64,000 nucleotides of DNA from assembly GCA_030549335.1 (NCBI GenBank), contig CM060191.1:55031447-55095446 (forward strand), in the 5' to 3' direction. The notes below the pieces were generated by a model. It was given only the letters and a program-made list of their open reading frames with translations. It had not been told where the DNA came from and made no database searches. Origin of the DNA: Pontederia crassipes (lineage: Eukaryota; Streptophyta; Magnoliopsida; Commelinales; Pontederiaceae). Made by a program: the position numbers and the translations under genes. Below are positions 12,335 through 23,112 of this stretch, one piece after another. Every line of letters begins with the position of its first letter. Within the stretch, counting starts at the first letter, position 1.

Positions 12335-13016
12335 CAATGTTATTAAAATCGGAGCGGACGGTTCAATCGATTCAATCGCGAATCGATCGGTATCCGATTC
12401 GATTTCGTGTTCAAAACCGTTTTAACATTGAACCGAGCAAAATCAATTGAACCGGCCGATTGAACCGGATTGGTTGAACTGGTTCAACTCGGTTTAATAT
12501 AGATTTTGAAAAAAAATGAAAAAAATGATAAAAATAGGAAAGTTAAATGAGAAAAAAGAAAAGAAATATAAGAAAATTTAAAGAGAATGAAATATCATGT
12601 GTATACAATTAAATAGGAATTGAAATAAAAAAGATAAATATTTAAAATTGAATAATATTAGAATAAAAATTTTGAGCATAAAATAAAGGAAAGTGTTAAA
12701 AAAGAAATAAGAATAATTTAAGATAAAATTTATTCATATAACATCGATCATCATTAATAATAGATATTAAATTATTAATAATTTATTTATATTATTATAA
12801 AACTTTTAATTATTAAAAATTATGTTATATTATTTTTTAATATTTTTAACAAATTATTAATATAATATTCATATATTATATCATAACTTATACTATATTT
12901 TTATAATTATTATAAATAATATTATTTTAATAAAATTCGATTCAATCTGGTCGAATTTGATTGGACCGATCCAATCGCGATCTAATGATAGTCCGATCCG
13001 ATTATAAAAATATTGT
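12335..13016. mobile_element. MITE-like element with imperfect terminal inverted repeats
   Basis: The left end CAATGTTATTAAAATCGGAG is an imperfect inverted match to the right end; reverse-complemented, the right end reads ACAATATTTTTATAATCGGA. Both ends are rich in GGTTCAATCG-type motifs and the centre is very AT-rich. TTATATA flanks both sides (12328-12334 and 13017-13023), consistent with a 7-8 bp duplication as made by hAT-type transposases. No coding capacity. Confidence 0.6.
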
Positions 13017-13600
13017 TTATATATCAACTTAAAGATCAAATGCATGCCGTAGTGTGCGCGTCAATAGAATATTTTAATTTTAATTTTAATTTTAATCGTG
13101 GCATTTTTTTTTTACAAAACCATTTTTGGAAGCACTCCACCACCGATTAATTATTTGAAATTGCATCTTAACCTTATCCGGAAATTGCTGCGTTTATCCA
13201 TCCGTCCGGCCGTCCGTCCATCAAATTTGTGATGGTCCGACAAGACCAATTCCTAACGCGACGTGACCGAGAGTGAACAGGTCATGCACACATTTTTATT
13301 CCGGCGAATTTTTTTCCTGTTTGCATGGTTTTGACGATATCAAAGTTTCTGTTACGTAAGTGTATACATAATATTAGTTTGAGTTACGCGAAGGAGGTGG
13401 GAGAAGAGAGAGAGAGAGAGGAATAAGCATAAGCAGAGGCGGTGGGGTATAGGTACATAATTTATTAATTTAATGGCTCTCGCTGCAGTATGCATGTGGA
13501 GAGAGAGAGAGAGAGGAGGAGAAAGAAAAGTATCGATTTGATAAGGGGCAGTGGGATAGGGACAAAGACGACGAGGAGCGTATTCCAAGGTCTCGCAAGT
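13017..13600. other. Spacer with TTTTAA and GA repeats
   Basis: Contains four TTTTAA units (about 13074-13097) and two GA microsatellites (about 13404-13420 and 13498-13515). No gene recognised. Confidence 0.6.
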
Positions 13601-13800
13601 GGGTTGGGGGAGATCGCCCCTATTGCTATCTTGTCGCCTAGTGGCACGTGGGGCCCACGTGAAGTATGCCTCGGAGCCGCTTGGGGTCCCACGTGCGTTT
13701 GACCTCGCTGGGTGGTCCTTTGGGTCGCCACGTCGATGTCTCCTTCCTCGGGGTGCTGTCGCCGTTTCCGGGTCTTAAGTGGCCCAGGAGAGACGCAGTT
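13601..13800. promoter_or_regulatory. CpG-rich patch with a cluster of three G-boxes
   Basis: Perfect CACGTG motifs at 13645-13650, 13656-13661 and 13690-13695, plus CCACGTCG near 13726. The first two form an exact inverted repeat with a one-base centre, CACGTGGGGCCCACGTG. G-boxes bind plant bZIP and bHLH factors. The patch resembles a promoter core, but no gene starts nearby on either strand. Confidence 0.5.
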
Positions 13801-16800
13801 GACTCCTCGTTTATCTACTCGATAAAAATAGGGGCACCATTATTTTATCTCATAAAACTAAAGAAATCCAATACTTTAAACACTCGCGTACGGATAACAA
13901 TAGTATGTTTTAAAATATTTAAAAAGTTGTTATTAGTTATTTATACGCAAATATATTATGATTATCTTTGTTATTGGTTTTATGGGAATTGGAGAAGGTT
14001 ATTATTGTGGCATTTTGTTAATATAAGTATCTTTGAGACATAAAATAATCATACTCGATTCTCGAATAAAAAAGAATAAGGCATCGATCGCTGTTTTTGT
14101 TTAACTTTGGATAATTATCTTTAACAAATTTGGCAAATGGACGTAGGCCATAATTGAAAGAGCCTTCAATGACCTTCTAATACTTTTTTTTTATTTTAGA
14201 AAACCAGTGTACAGAAATAAATAAAAAATGGAAGGGGTTCCGATTTGAGTACCGATTAAATAATGGAAAAATATATATTCTGAATGATAATATCATTATA
14301 AAAAATATATTATCATCATTTTGTTTATAAATAAGGATCAAAATATTACAATAATTAATAATATTATTTTAGAAGTGAATAGAAAAAATAATATATTTCT
14401 TCTCTATTTATTATTTTACTATTTTTTCATCTTTTAATATTGCTACTTTTAATGTTATCCTTTAACTTTGATCATCAATATTTTATAATATTATTTAAGA
14501 TAAAATAGTATTAAAATGGTATTAAATTTTTAAAAGTAATAATAATGGAATATTTTTTTCTAATAACAAAAATAAATTTCTAATCTTTCAATGAAATTCG
14601 AGCCTTTCGTCAACGCTGTGACCTAGGAAAATCCGGCAAGATTTAGGCAATGATAGCCACCATAGAGAGTGATAAATAGTAAAAATTAAATTTGAAAAGT
14701 ATTTGAAGTAGAGCATTTATTTTTAAATATATTAAAAGATAAGAGTCAAACTTATTCTCTTGTACGGATGCTTTACAACGCACTTGTCCATCGTCGTTTA
14801 TATTTTTTTCTATTTTAACCTATTTTTACGCCTAAGTAACAATCTTATAATTCCATACTAAAAGTCTTATGGAGCTTATCATCCACATCATACAACTCAA
14901 ACCTACCACTCAAATCTAATGAAAGTAAGGAGAGCAGCTAGTCCTCCTCTCCTCTTAAGTCTTTGTAATAAATCATTTTTATGCTCAATAACAAATCAAA
15001 AGCTTCCGTCAAAATGTTCTCCCAGATCAAGCGGCTTAGAAATTATGTTATTTGGCAAGACACAAAATAAGCTTCAATTATGATTAAAAGATCTTATTTA
15101 AATGACCAGCACATTTAAACGTCACACGTGTTTGTCGCAAACGATTATAGCTTTTCTAGAACTTCTCATAGGCGACACATTCGACACTTAGAGAAAACGA
15201 CATCAAAGTCAGAGATGACTCAAAATCATGTCAAACCAGAGAAAGACCATCAAGACCAAAGGCGTGCTAGGTCGAAAGATGTCATGACTATCTTCAAGCA
15301 ATACTTCGAATAGTTTCACGTAGACATTAGCAAGACGCAAGACCAACTCATCACACATGAGCGAAAGCCAGTCAGCGCAATGTATATTATAATTGTGTGG
15401 AACGAGGTCACGTTGTTGAATGTGTGACTCGATTTGATGGAAGTGATAAATCATGAGCATGAGAGAGTCCATGATCAACAAGCTACAGAAGAAGAGCTCA
15501 AAGCATTTCGAGAAGAGTTCAGACGACATCTAGGGAACGATAATTACTACATATGGCTCTGATGAGACGAAGAATGAAGAGGTCTATCTGATGCTACCAT
15601 CAATGCCTCTAAGGAATTTTCATCGATTGACTTTTGGCCGACATGGAGGTGAATGAGTAAGCCTTCAATGACGTTACATGGGAGCATAAGAGTTGTTCGA
15701 GTTAAAAGTGTCCACTAAGAAGATGAAACTACCACTATAAAATATACGTTCAAGATTGTCAACGTGAAGTCAATCTTAACCACGAGAATTTCTTCTGAAG
15801 TGAAGGTCTGCATCAACAAATATCTAAAAAGTTTCAAGGCAACAGTGGGACTCATGGATGACTATGAAGTGCTAATGGTTACCGAACTTTGGCGTCTCTT
15901 TGTGATGACGTCATGTCGACGCTAATGTTTAGCTATTTTTTTAGTTGAGCTTTAACATCGCTTTTTCGATTGAGACCCATCAATGTTCAAGGGCTTTTAG
16001 TATTTGACTAATTCAATATTCAGACAAGAGCTGTATGGATAAATCCTAGTTAAAATGATAATTTTAGAAATCGAACCTGAGACTACGAGCACCTAATGAT
16101 CTCATAACACAAATCAGCTATCCAGTTAATATCGATTTAGTGATGCATCAAACGATTATTTGACAAATTTATTATAGTGACTCTCCACTAATGTGTCCCG
16201 AAAACAATCTTCTAACATAGGATGCAACTGGAGAGTGAAAAAGGGGAAACAACATACAAATCTAGATGGGGACGCAAAAGTAGGACCAATCCCCACTTCT
16301 TCCACGATTGTATTCACATCCTCCTTTTTTCTTTTTCTTTTTCTTTTTTTTTCACCTTTTTCGCATTCACGGGCATCACAATGACCGGCCTTTTAAGAGA
16401 GGTGTCTCCGCATCTTTGTCTTTCTTCACTCATTTTCATGGACAACCCTGATTTGTTGTAATTTCCTGTTAATTCACTCCAAGTGGGAGCTTAATTCCAG
16501 TTCATTCATATATTAGTTATTGACTAGAATTTCATTAGCAATTTGTTACATATTATTTGTTTGTTTGTGTGCACACACGCACAAACTTGTGAAACTTTTA
16601 ATTCTATTGTCTAATATTATTCGTTCAATTTAGAATATATGATTGTTCCACATTATCATTATTTGCAATTAACATGGGGAATCATACGACTCACATGGGA
16701 TAATTGCAATTAAGATTGATAAATTGAAATTTCGCACATACACTGAATCCACAACTATATTTAGACAAAAGGGTCCGATCCACAATAATTATATATATAT

Positions 16801-19800
16801 ATATAATTAAATAAGAGGTGGATGGACTGTTTTTTTCTGGTTGAAGTGGGCATGCAAGAGATTTAGTGGAAAAACCTAATGGGAACGCACTTACTAGGGC
16901 AACGACATCTACAATTGCCATTGTTGGCATCGATAGGACATTCCACCTTTGCTTACGTCCAATTCTTGGCCTTTCACTAGTTGACAGATATATAGATAAA
17001 TAGATAGAAAGATGCCCAAGTAGTAGTAGTAGTACGTGCATACATACTACAAGGAGAGAGGGAGAGCCAAGTCTCCAACTCGTCCACACACGCAGAAATT
17101 TCCAATGACAGTGCAATTAAGATGCTGATCGATGCATCCAGAATTAATAATTCGCAGAACCTTTGAATTGGGACAAACTTACCTTTCTATTTTAGTCAGT
17201 AGTTGATGTTTTAGAAGTGAAGTGAACGATTCAATTCACGTAATATTAAAAAGTGCATTATTTATAAATTGAAAGTCGGTCCACCGTAGATGAAACTTAG
17301 GATATATCGCTACCTGCGATCAAATATTGGGCTTGGTGAACACGTACAGAACCGATGGTAGGGCGTCGTCGTAGTGTTGCTTAAAAGCAGGTGTAGAGCT
17401 CTCGATTTAGCAGGACTGTGCACAGTTTGTGCATCATGTGAGCTCTCAGCAACAGGAAAATTAAATTATATAAATTCATATATCAAGTCAAGGTGGTATT
17501 TATTGATATGTAGGACCTCGTGAAGGATTTGATACAAGATCTCTACTTGAATGCAATCAATAGATGTCATCCATAGTGTCTTGCCTATACCAGTCATGAT
17601 GCTACGCAAATTGTACTACTGATTGGTATCATTACAAAGTTAGGCGGGAAGACAGGAAGATAATACTTAACATTTAACAATGATTTGATAAGGGACTTTT
17701 TTTTTTGAAAAAAAAGAAATTGATCAGGTCTACTGTAGGTGACGAGTATTCAAGAAATTATGATGCTGACGGCAAACTTTAGAGCTTTGTATCCATGTCA
17801 CTGTACATGTGAAGGAGATTCAAATCCAGACCCAGACATGGTGATTAGAAAAATGGATGGTTCAATATTAAGCCACTGTCCAACATCATCATCACGTTCG
17901 ATCAGCGCTTTGGAAAAAAAAAAAGATGGTCCATTTTGGTACAAGATCTTGTTGAATCGGTCGCTACTGAGTTATTGATGAAATCATCAGCTTTATTATT
18001 CAAAGACAAAGAGAGAACAACTTAGATTTGTTTGGAATTTAAATTTGTCTTCTCTTCCGTGTACAAAGCAGGAAAAAAATATGCCTGATCTTAAAGTAGC
18101 ATTTGAAATATTTCTTTTGCTCAGAGAAGGTTCAACTTTTTTTTTATTTGTTGTCTGTTTATCTAACCTGAAATTACATTAAAATGCATAATTATTTCGA
18201 ATTAATATTGCACGTAGAGTGCAACTTCCGAAATTATTACTTACGTGATTTAGGATATGCTGAAAGAATAACATGTCTTTTTTTTTTCCAAAATACTTTG
18301 ATTTGTGGTTTAGGATATATCCAATTCCGTGGCCGCCTTTATTAGTTATAAGAACAATTCATAAATTTTGAATAATTAGTTTCTTATATATTTCATCATG
18401 ATTAACATTGATTTCATATCGGAATTAGACAGAAAAATCACAATTAAAAAATCCAATCGAGTCAACGTGGCCTATGCATATCCGATGGTGGATTTGCAAT
18501 TCAATCCATCCAAAAAATTCAATAATTAAATTACTTGTTATTGCATGCAGGGACTGGATATAATGGTTCAAGACGCCAGATGGCTATTAAATTAAATGTT
18601 TTATTATATTGTCATCCAACACCTAGCTAACGTATTCTTTTAATAAAGGATAAAAATTTAAGCTTCGGTGATTAATTGAGTCACAAATAGCAACTAGAAC
18701 GGTCATTCAACTTAGTGGCTATTTTTTATCATGCAATTTCACTTTGTAACAGTACTATAATTTTATTTCAGTTAACTGGTGGATTTGCTTATGTGACACT
18801 GATGCAAATGCCTATGATGCAAATGCCTATGTGACATTACGTTAACATTTTTTTTCTTCTTCACGTTAGATTTTAAAAAATAAAAATATCACATTAGCAT
18901 TTTTTAATCTCTCTTCAAACTTAATTTTGTATTTAGATAGTCATTCCCCTTTTCAAATTCTTTTTAATTCAACTTTTAAAAATTTTAATCATGATGATAA
19001 TTAAAAATTTAAAATAAAAAAGATAGAATGAAGTAATAATAAATAAATAATATAAAATTTTAATTATCAATTAGAGATTATAACGCTTTTATGGACCACC
19101 ACCTCTTATTTAACTTTTCAAAAGTATAGTCACGACCATCATAAAAAAAATTCAAAATGTAGATAAATAAATAAATATAAAAAAGTGTTTAAGGAACATT
19201 CAAAATATTTGTAACCATTTAATTCTTCTTAATAAAACATACTATCAAATGAATATTTTCTTTATCTTTAAAATCTAAAATGTAAATTGAAAACATTAAA
19301 AAATTTATTGTTAATATTTATTGCTTATAATTAAATAATATCAATGTACAATTTATTTTATTTTTAAAAGTATTAATAATAAGAAGAAAATATCTCAAAG
19401 TTGTTAATATTCATTGTTATTATTATATTTTTAATTATAATTTAATAATATTAATTTAGTTTTGTCATAAATCACTATTATTTTTATTTCTTCTTCTAAC
19501 TATTTTCTCTTTTTTTAGTGTTAACTTTTATTTCAATTATATTTATTAAAATATTTCTTTTAATTTTTTTTTAAAAATTCCTTCCCTTTTTTAATATTAA
19601 TTTTCATTTATTAAAATTTGTCTTTTCCTTTGGTAAATTACTCACCGTTGATTCCTCCTTAAATTACTCTCTCATCAATGATTCTTCACTTTACTTACTT
19701 TTAATACTATTTTTCATTTCAATTTCAAAATGCATATTCTAATATTTACTTTCCTTCTAAAAAGTTTTCTTTCCTTCTTCATTAATTTAGTTTTTTTTCA

Positions 19801-20268
19801 ATTTTAAGATGAACCAAGTTTTATCCTGTTCATTGATTTGACCGGTTCAAATGTAATATTGATTTTGATACTTAACCGGACAAAATCCGACCTTAGTTCG
19901 TAATTGAAGATTCCAATATTATTTTTCTTTCAATAATATTCCATAATGGTAAGAATGTTAAGAATATTCTACCCATAGAAAATCCAATTCGAAAGACAAA
20001 ACAACATCGTTAGCTTTTATTATCCAACAGTGCATATAACAATTCCTTCAATTTTAAAAATATTTTAAGAAAATAGAAACGTAATAATAGGAGAGTCTAT
20101 TTCTAATCTTTTATTTCCATGTATATTAATTAGGTATGATAAATATCGTATTGCAAGTTTACAACATTTTCGGAAACGCCGACAACATCAGAACTGAGTT
20201 CATCGGCTCGTAGGAGTACGGGCCGACCCAATAAAAAGTGTACTCAGCCCATTAATTAAATTATTATT
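13801..20268. other. AT-rich intergenic stretch, no gene recognised
   Basis: More than 6 kb of mostly AT-rich DNA without identifiable genes. Two places look less random: 15100-15960 (separate entry) and 16900-17120, where the - strand frame is only low-complexity. 18790-18835 holds a short direct repeat of GATGCAAATGCCTATG. The rest (18640-20120) is near-homogeneous A/T. Confidence 0.5.
15100..15960 (+). pseudogene. Possible decayed coding remnant, unidentified
   Basis: Base composition is more balanced than the flanks, and short + strand stretches look protein-like in changing frames, for example 15128-15313 (charged, KTTSKSEMTQNHVKPEKDHQ) and about 15760-15880 (NVKSILTTRISSEVKVCINK). Many stops and frame changes. 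It could be a worn retrotransposon gag-pol fragment, but I recognise no domain. Confidence 0.25.
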
Positions 20269-20580
20269 CACTACAACATTTTTAAGAATTTTTTGCGGCT
20301 AAACTGGTCGGAAATCTCATGAAATATGTCAAAAACTAAAATTTTCGATGGATTTTTCGACGGAAAGATGATCTTCGAGAAAAATATACTGATGGACACA
20401 AAAAAACCTTCAGTATTATAAAAAATTCTAAGGATAACTCCTGGTCGAAAGTTTTGCGAGACGTTTGTTTATTTGTCGAATTTTTCGACGAGAAATGACC
20501 TGTCAAAAGTTCCAACGATTTTACTCGTTGGAAACTATTTTAAAACATAAAAAAGGCCACATGCCATTGAATCTAGCTAC
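20269..20580 (+). mobile_element. CACTA-like left terminus with subterminal repeats
   Basis: Starts CACTACAACATTTTTAAG at 20269, close to the CACTA terminus CACTACAAGAAAA, and is followed by repeated TTTTTCGACG, GGTCGAAAG and CCAACGATTTTACTCGTTGG motifs typical of subterminal regions. No matching right end (TTGTAGTG) was found downstream, so the element is truncated or disrupted. Confidence 0.45.
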
Positions 20581-21182
20581 TTGAGATTTGGGAGAGCAGC
20601 AGCCACGTGGCCGGATCAGTCGCCAATGGTCGGATCTACAATATCCGAGAGAGACAGAAGGGAAAGGGGGATTGTCATATTTGGAGCCGCAGGATCGCTG
20701 ATCTGTCCACCAGGCGGTCGAGAGAGAGGGAGGCAGCCAGATCGACACCAGATGAGAGGGGGGGGGGAAGAGGCATCGTTGTCGAATTCGTTGAATCATC
20801 AGTTGTCGGAGTCGAGAGAGGGAGAGAAAGAATGAGGTGATCGACCGTCAGGCGGCCGGATCGGCACCAGGGGAGGGACATCGTCGTCGTTGGATTCGTC
20901 GAATCGCTGAGCGTTGGAGCTGAGAGAGTGGGAGAGAGAAAGCATGAGGGTATCGGTCGCCAAGCGGCCGAGAGAGAGGAAGGAGGCCGAATCAGACACC
21001 ACACATTTTGATTGATCGTAGGCGGCTAGATCGACACTAGGCGAGAGAGAGGGGGAAGGGACGACATCGTCGTCGGAGCCATGGAATCGCCGATCTCTGG
21101 AGTTGAGGGAGAGTGAGAAAGAGAGAGAGCGTGAGAGGAGCAGGAGAGGAGAGGGAGCTGGAGAGGGGAGACTCGTAGGGGT
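20581..21182. repeat. GC-rich minisatellite-like region (about 4-5 degenerate units of 110-140 bp)
   Basis: Recurring blocks include GGCGGCCGGATCGGCACCAGG, a GAGAGAGGGAGAGA tract, CATCGTCGTCG and GATTCGTCGAATCGCTGA in the same order. The open frames on both strands (Ser/Pro-rich on the -) come from the repeat structure and carry no domain. Confidence 0.6.
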
Positions 21183-21227
21183 GTTCACGGGTCGAGTTTA
21201 ATCAGACCCGTGAACAAACTCGACCCG
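21183..21227. repeat. Two overlapping, mutually exclusive inverted repeats
   Basis: GTTCACGGGT (21183-21192) pairs with ACCCGTGAAC (21206-21215). CGGGTCGAGTTT (21188-21199) pairs with AAACTCGACCCG (21216-21227). The left arms overlap, so only one stem can form at a time. Confidence 0.85.
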
Positions 21228-21253
21228 ACCAAGAATTAAAAACTTGATTGACG

Positions 21254-23112
21254 ATGGCGCCAATACTCACCATTCCTTTTAGTAGTGGTGGTTTTGTGGT
21301 GTACAGCGATGCCTGTGGTACCGGACTTGGCTGCGTACTCATGCAACACGGCAAGGTAGTCGCCTATACTTCTAGACAACTGAAGAAGCCTGAGGTAAAC
21401 TATCCTACCCATGATCTAGAGTTGGCGGCAGTGATCTTCTCCTTAAAGCTATGGAGGCATTACTTATATGGCGATACATTTGAGATCTTTACAGACCATA
21501 AAAGCCTAAAGCATATCTTTGATCAACGTGACCTGAATATGATACAATGCAAATGGCTCGAGTTGTTAAAGGACTATGACTTCGCTATTAATTACCACCC
21601 TATTAAGGCGAACACCATGGCTGATGCGTTGTGCCGCAAGTGGGAAGGCTCATTAGCTTTCATGAGGTTGGGTGAACACGACATTCTAGAAAAATTCAGC
21701 AGTTGGCATCCCGTACTTGTCAAAATGGATCACTATGGATGATGCACAAACTCCAACCCAGTTTGGTGAACATGATTATAGCTACCCAGCCAATAGTTGA
21801 GGAGTACTCGCATCTGATCAAGAGATGTCAGCATGAGACTGACGACTTCAAAGTTGTCGCCGATGGTGGAATCAGATATAGGGGCTGGCTATGGGTCCCT
21901 AGTGACGCAACTCTTAAGCTTGAAATTCTAGATGAGTGCCACAAGTTTGAGTTCGCTATGCATGCAGGCAGCACCAAGATGTATAAAGACTTTCAGCGTA
22001 GCTTTTGATGGAATGATATCAAGAGAGAGATAATAGACTATGTCTCAAAATGCTTGGTGTGCCAACAGGTGAAGATTAAACATCGAAGGCCTTATGGGTC
22101 ACTTAAGTCACTCGGGATTCCAGAATGTAAGTGGGAAAAGATTATCATGGACTTTGTGTCTAATTTGAACACAAAAGGGGCATGATGCCATTTGGGTGAT
22201 TGTTGATCGACTGACGATGTCGGTTCATTTCCTTCCGATCAAGTGGAAGCAATCTGTGGAAAGCCTACTGGACTTATGTGCACATGAAATTATCCGACTA
22301 CATGAGATCCTAGTATCCATAGTTTCGGATCGAGACCCCATTTTACATCTAGATTTTGGAGGGGTTTACAACGAGATTTTGGTACACGACTCAATTTTAG
22401 TACAGCGTTCCACCCACAAACCGACGGACAATCCGAGCGGACTATCCAAACATTGGAAGATATGTTAATAGCTTATGCACTAGACTGACAGGATAGCTGG
22501 GACGAGCACCTACCATTGGTTGAGTTTTCATATAATAACAACTATCGTCAAGCATTGGCATGACTTCGTTTGAGGCATTATATAGGAGACCGTGTCACTC
22601 ACCAGCACACTGGAATGAATTAAGTTGGTGAAAGAAAGGTCATGGAGGAAGAGACGATTAAATAAGCTCAAGAATATGCAGATAAGGTGGAAGTGATCAA
22701 GGCAAAAAAGAAAGTTGCACATTCACGACAAAAGGTTATGCAGACAAAGGCCGAAAAGAAAGTTGAGTCCCCGTTATGTGGGACCATTTGGGATACTAGA
22801 TCTCATTGGCGAGGCTGCGTGCTGACTGGCACTGCCTCCATCGTATGGGCGTGTGCACAACGTCTTTCATGTTTCTATGCTTAGAAAGTATAAGCATGAC
22901 GATGCCAACATTATCAGATTTGAGAAGCCATTGAGGAATACCCAGTGGCAGTTTTAGAGTATAAGACTCAGTGATAGAGAAACAAGAATGTACAGATGGT
23001 GAAAGTAGCGTGGAGCCACCATCGAGATGCGGAGGCTACATGGGAACTTGAGTCGGAGATGCGACAAGAGTTCCCATCACTTTTCGATAAGCGTCTACTT
23101 CATCTTTAAATT
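21254..23112 (+). pseudogene. Ty3/gypsy chromovirus pol, 5'-truncated (RNase H - integrase - C-terminal tail)
   Basis: The reading starts abruptly at APILTIP, the end of the reverse transcriptase/RNase H hinge. RNase H follows ([27 protein letters not shown]; 21300-21640), then the integrase zinc region (CLVCQQVK, about 22047-22080), the core ([21 protein letters not shown], then [17 protein letters not shown] in another frame near 22417-22467) and a C-terminal stretch WSHHRDAEATWE...MRQEFPSLF that ends in TAA near 23109. The WxHH...EATWE tail is typical of Tekay/Reina-type chromoviruses. Breaks include a TGA at 22006-22008 where the family has Trp, a frame change near 22180, another within the core, and stops near 22955-23000. 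gag, protease and most of the reverse transcriptase are missing on the left. Confidence 0.88.

Noticed and set aside
17700..17980. 79-residue frame at 17739-17978 as a small gene
   Set aside because: No domain, no splice or start context, and it lies beside A/T homopolymers; probably worn repeat DNA.
20675..21188. Ser/Pro/Leu-rich - strand frames as hypothetical proteins
   Set aside because: They follow the degenerate minisatellite units and have no domain or splice context.
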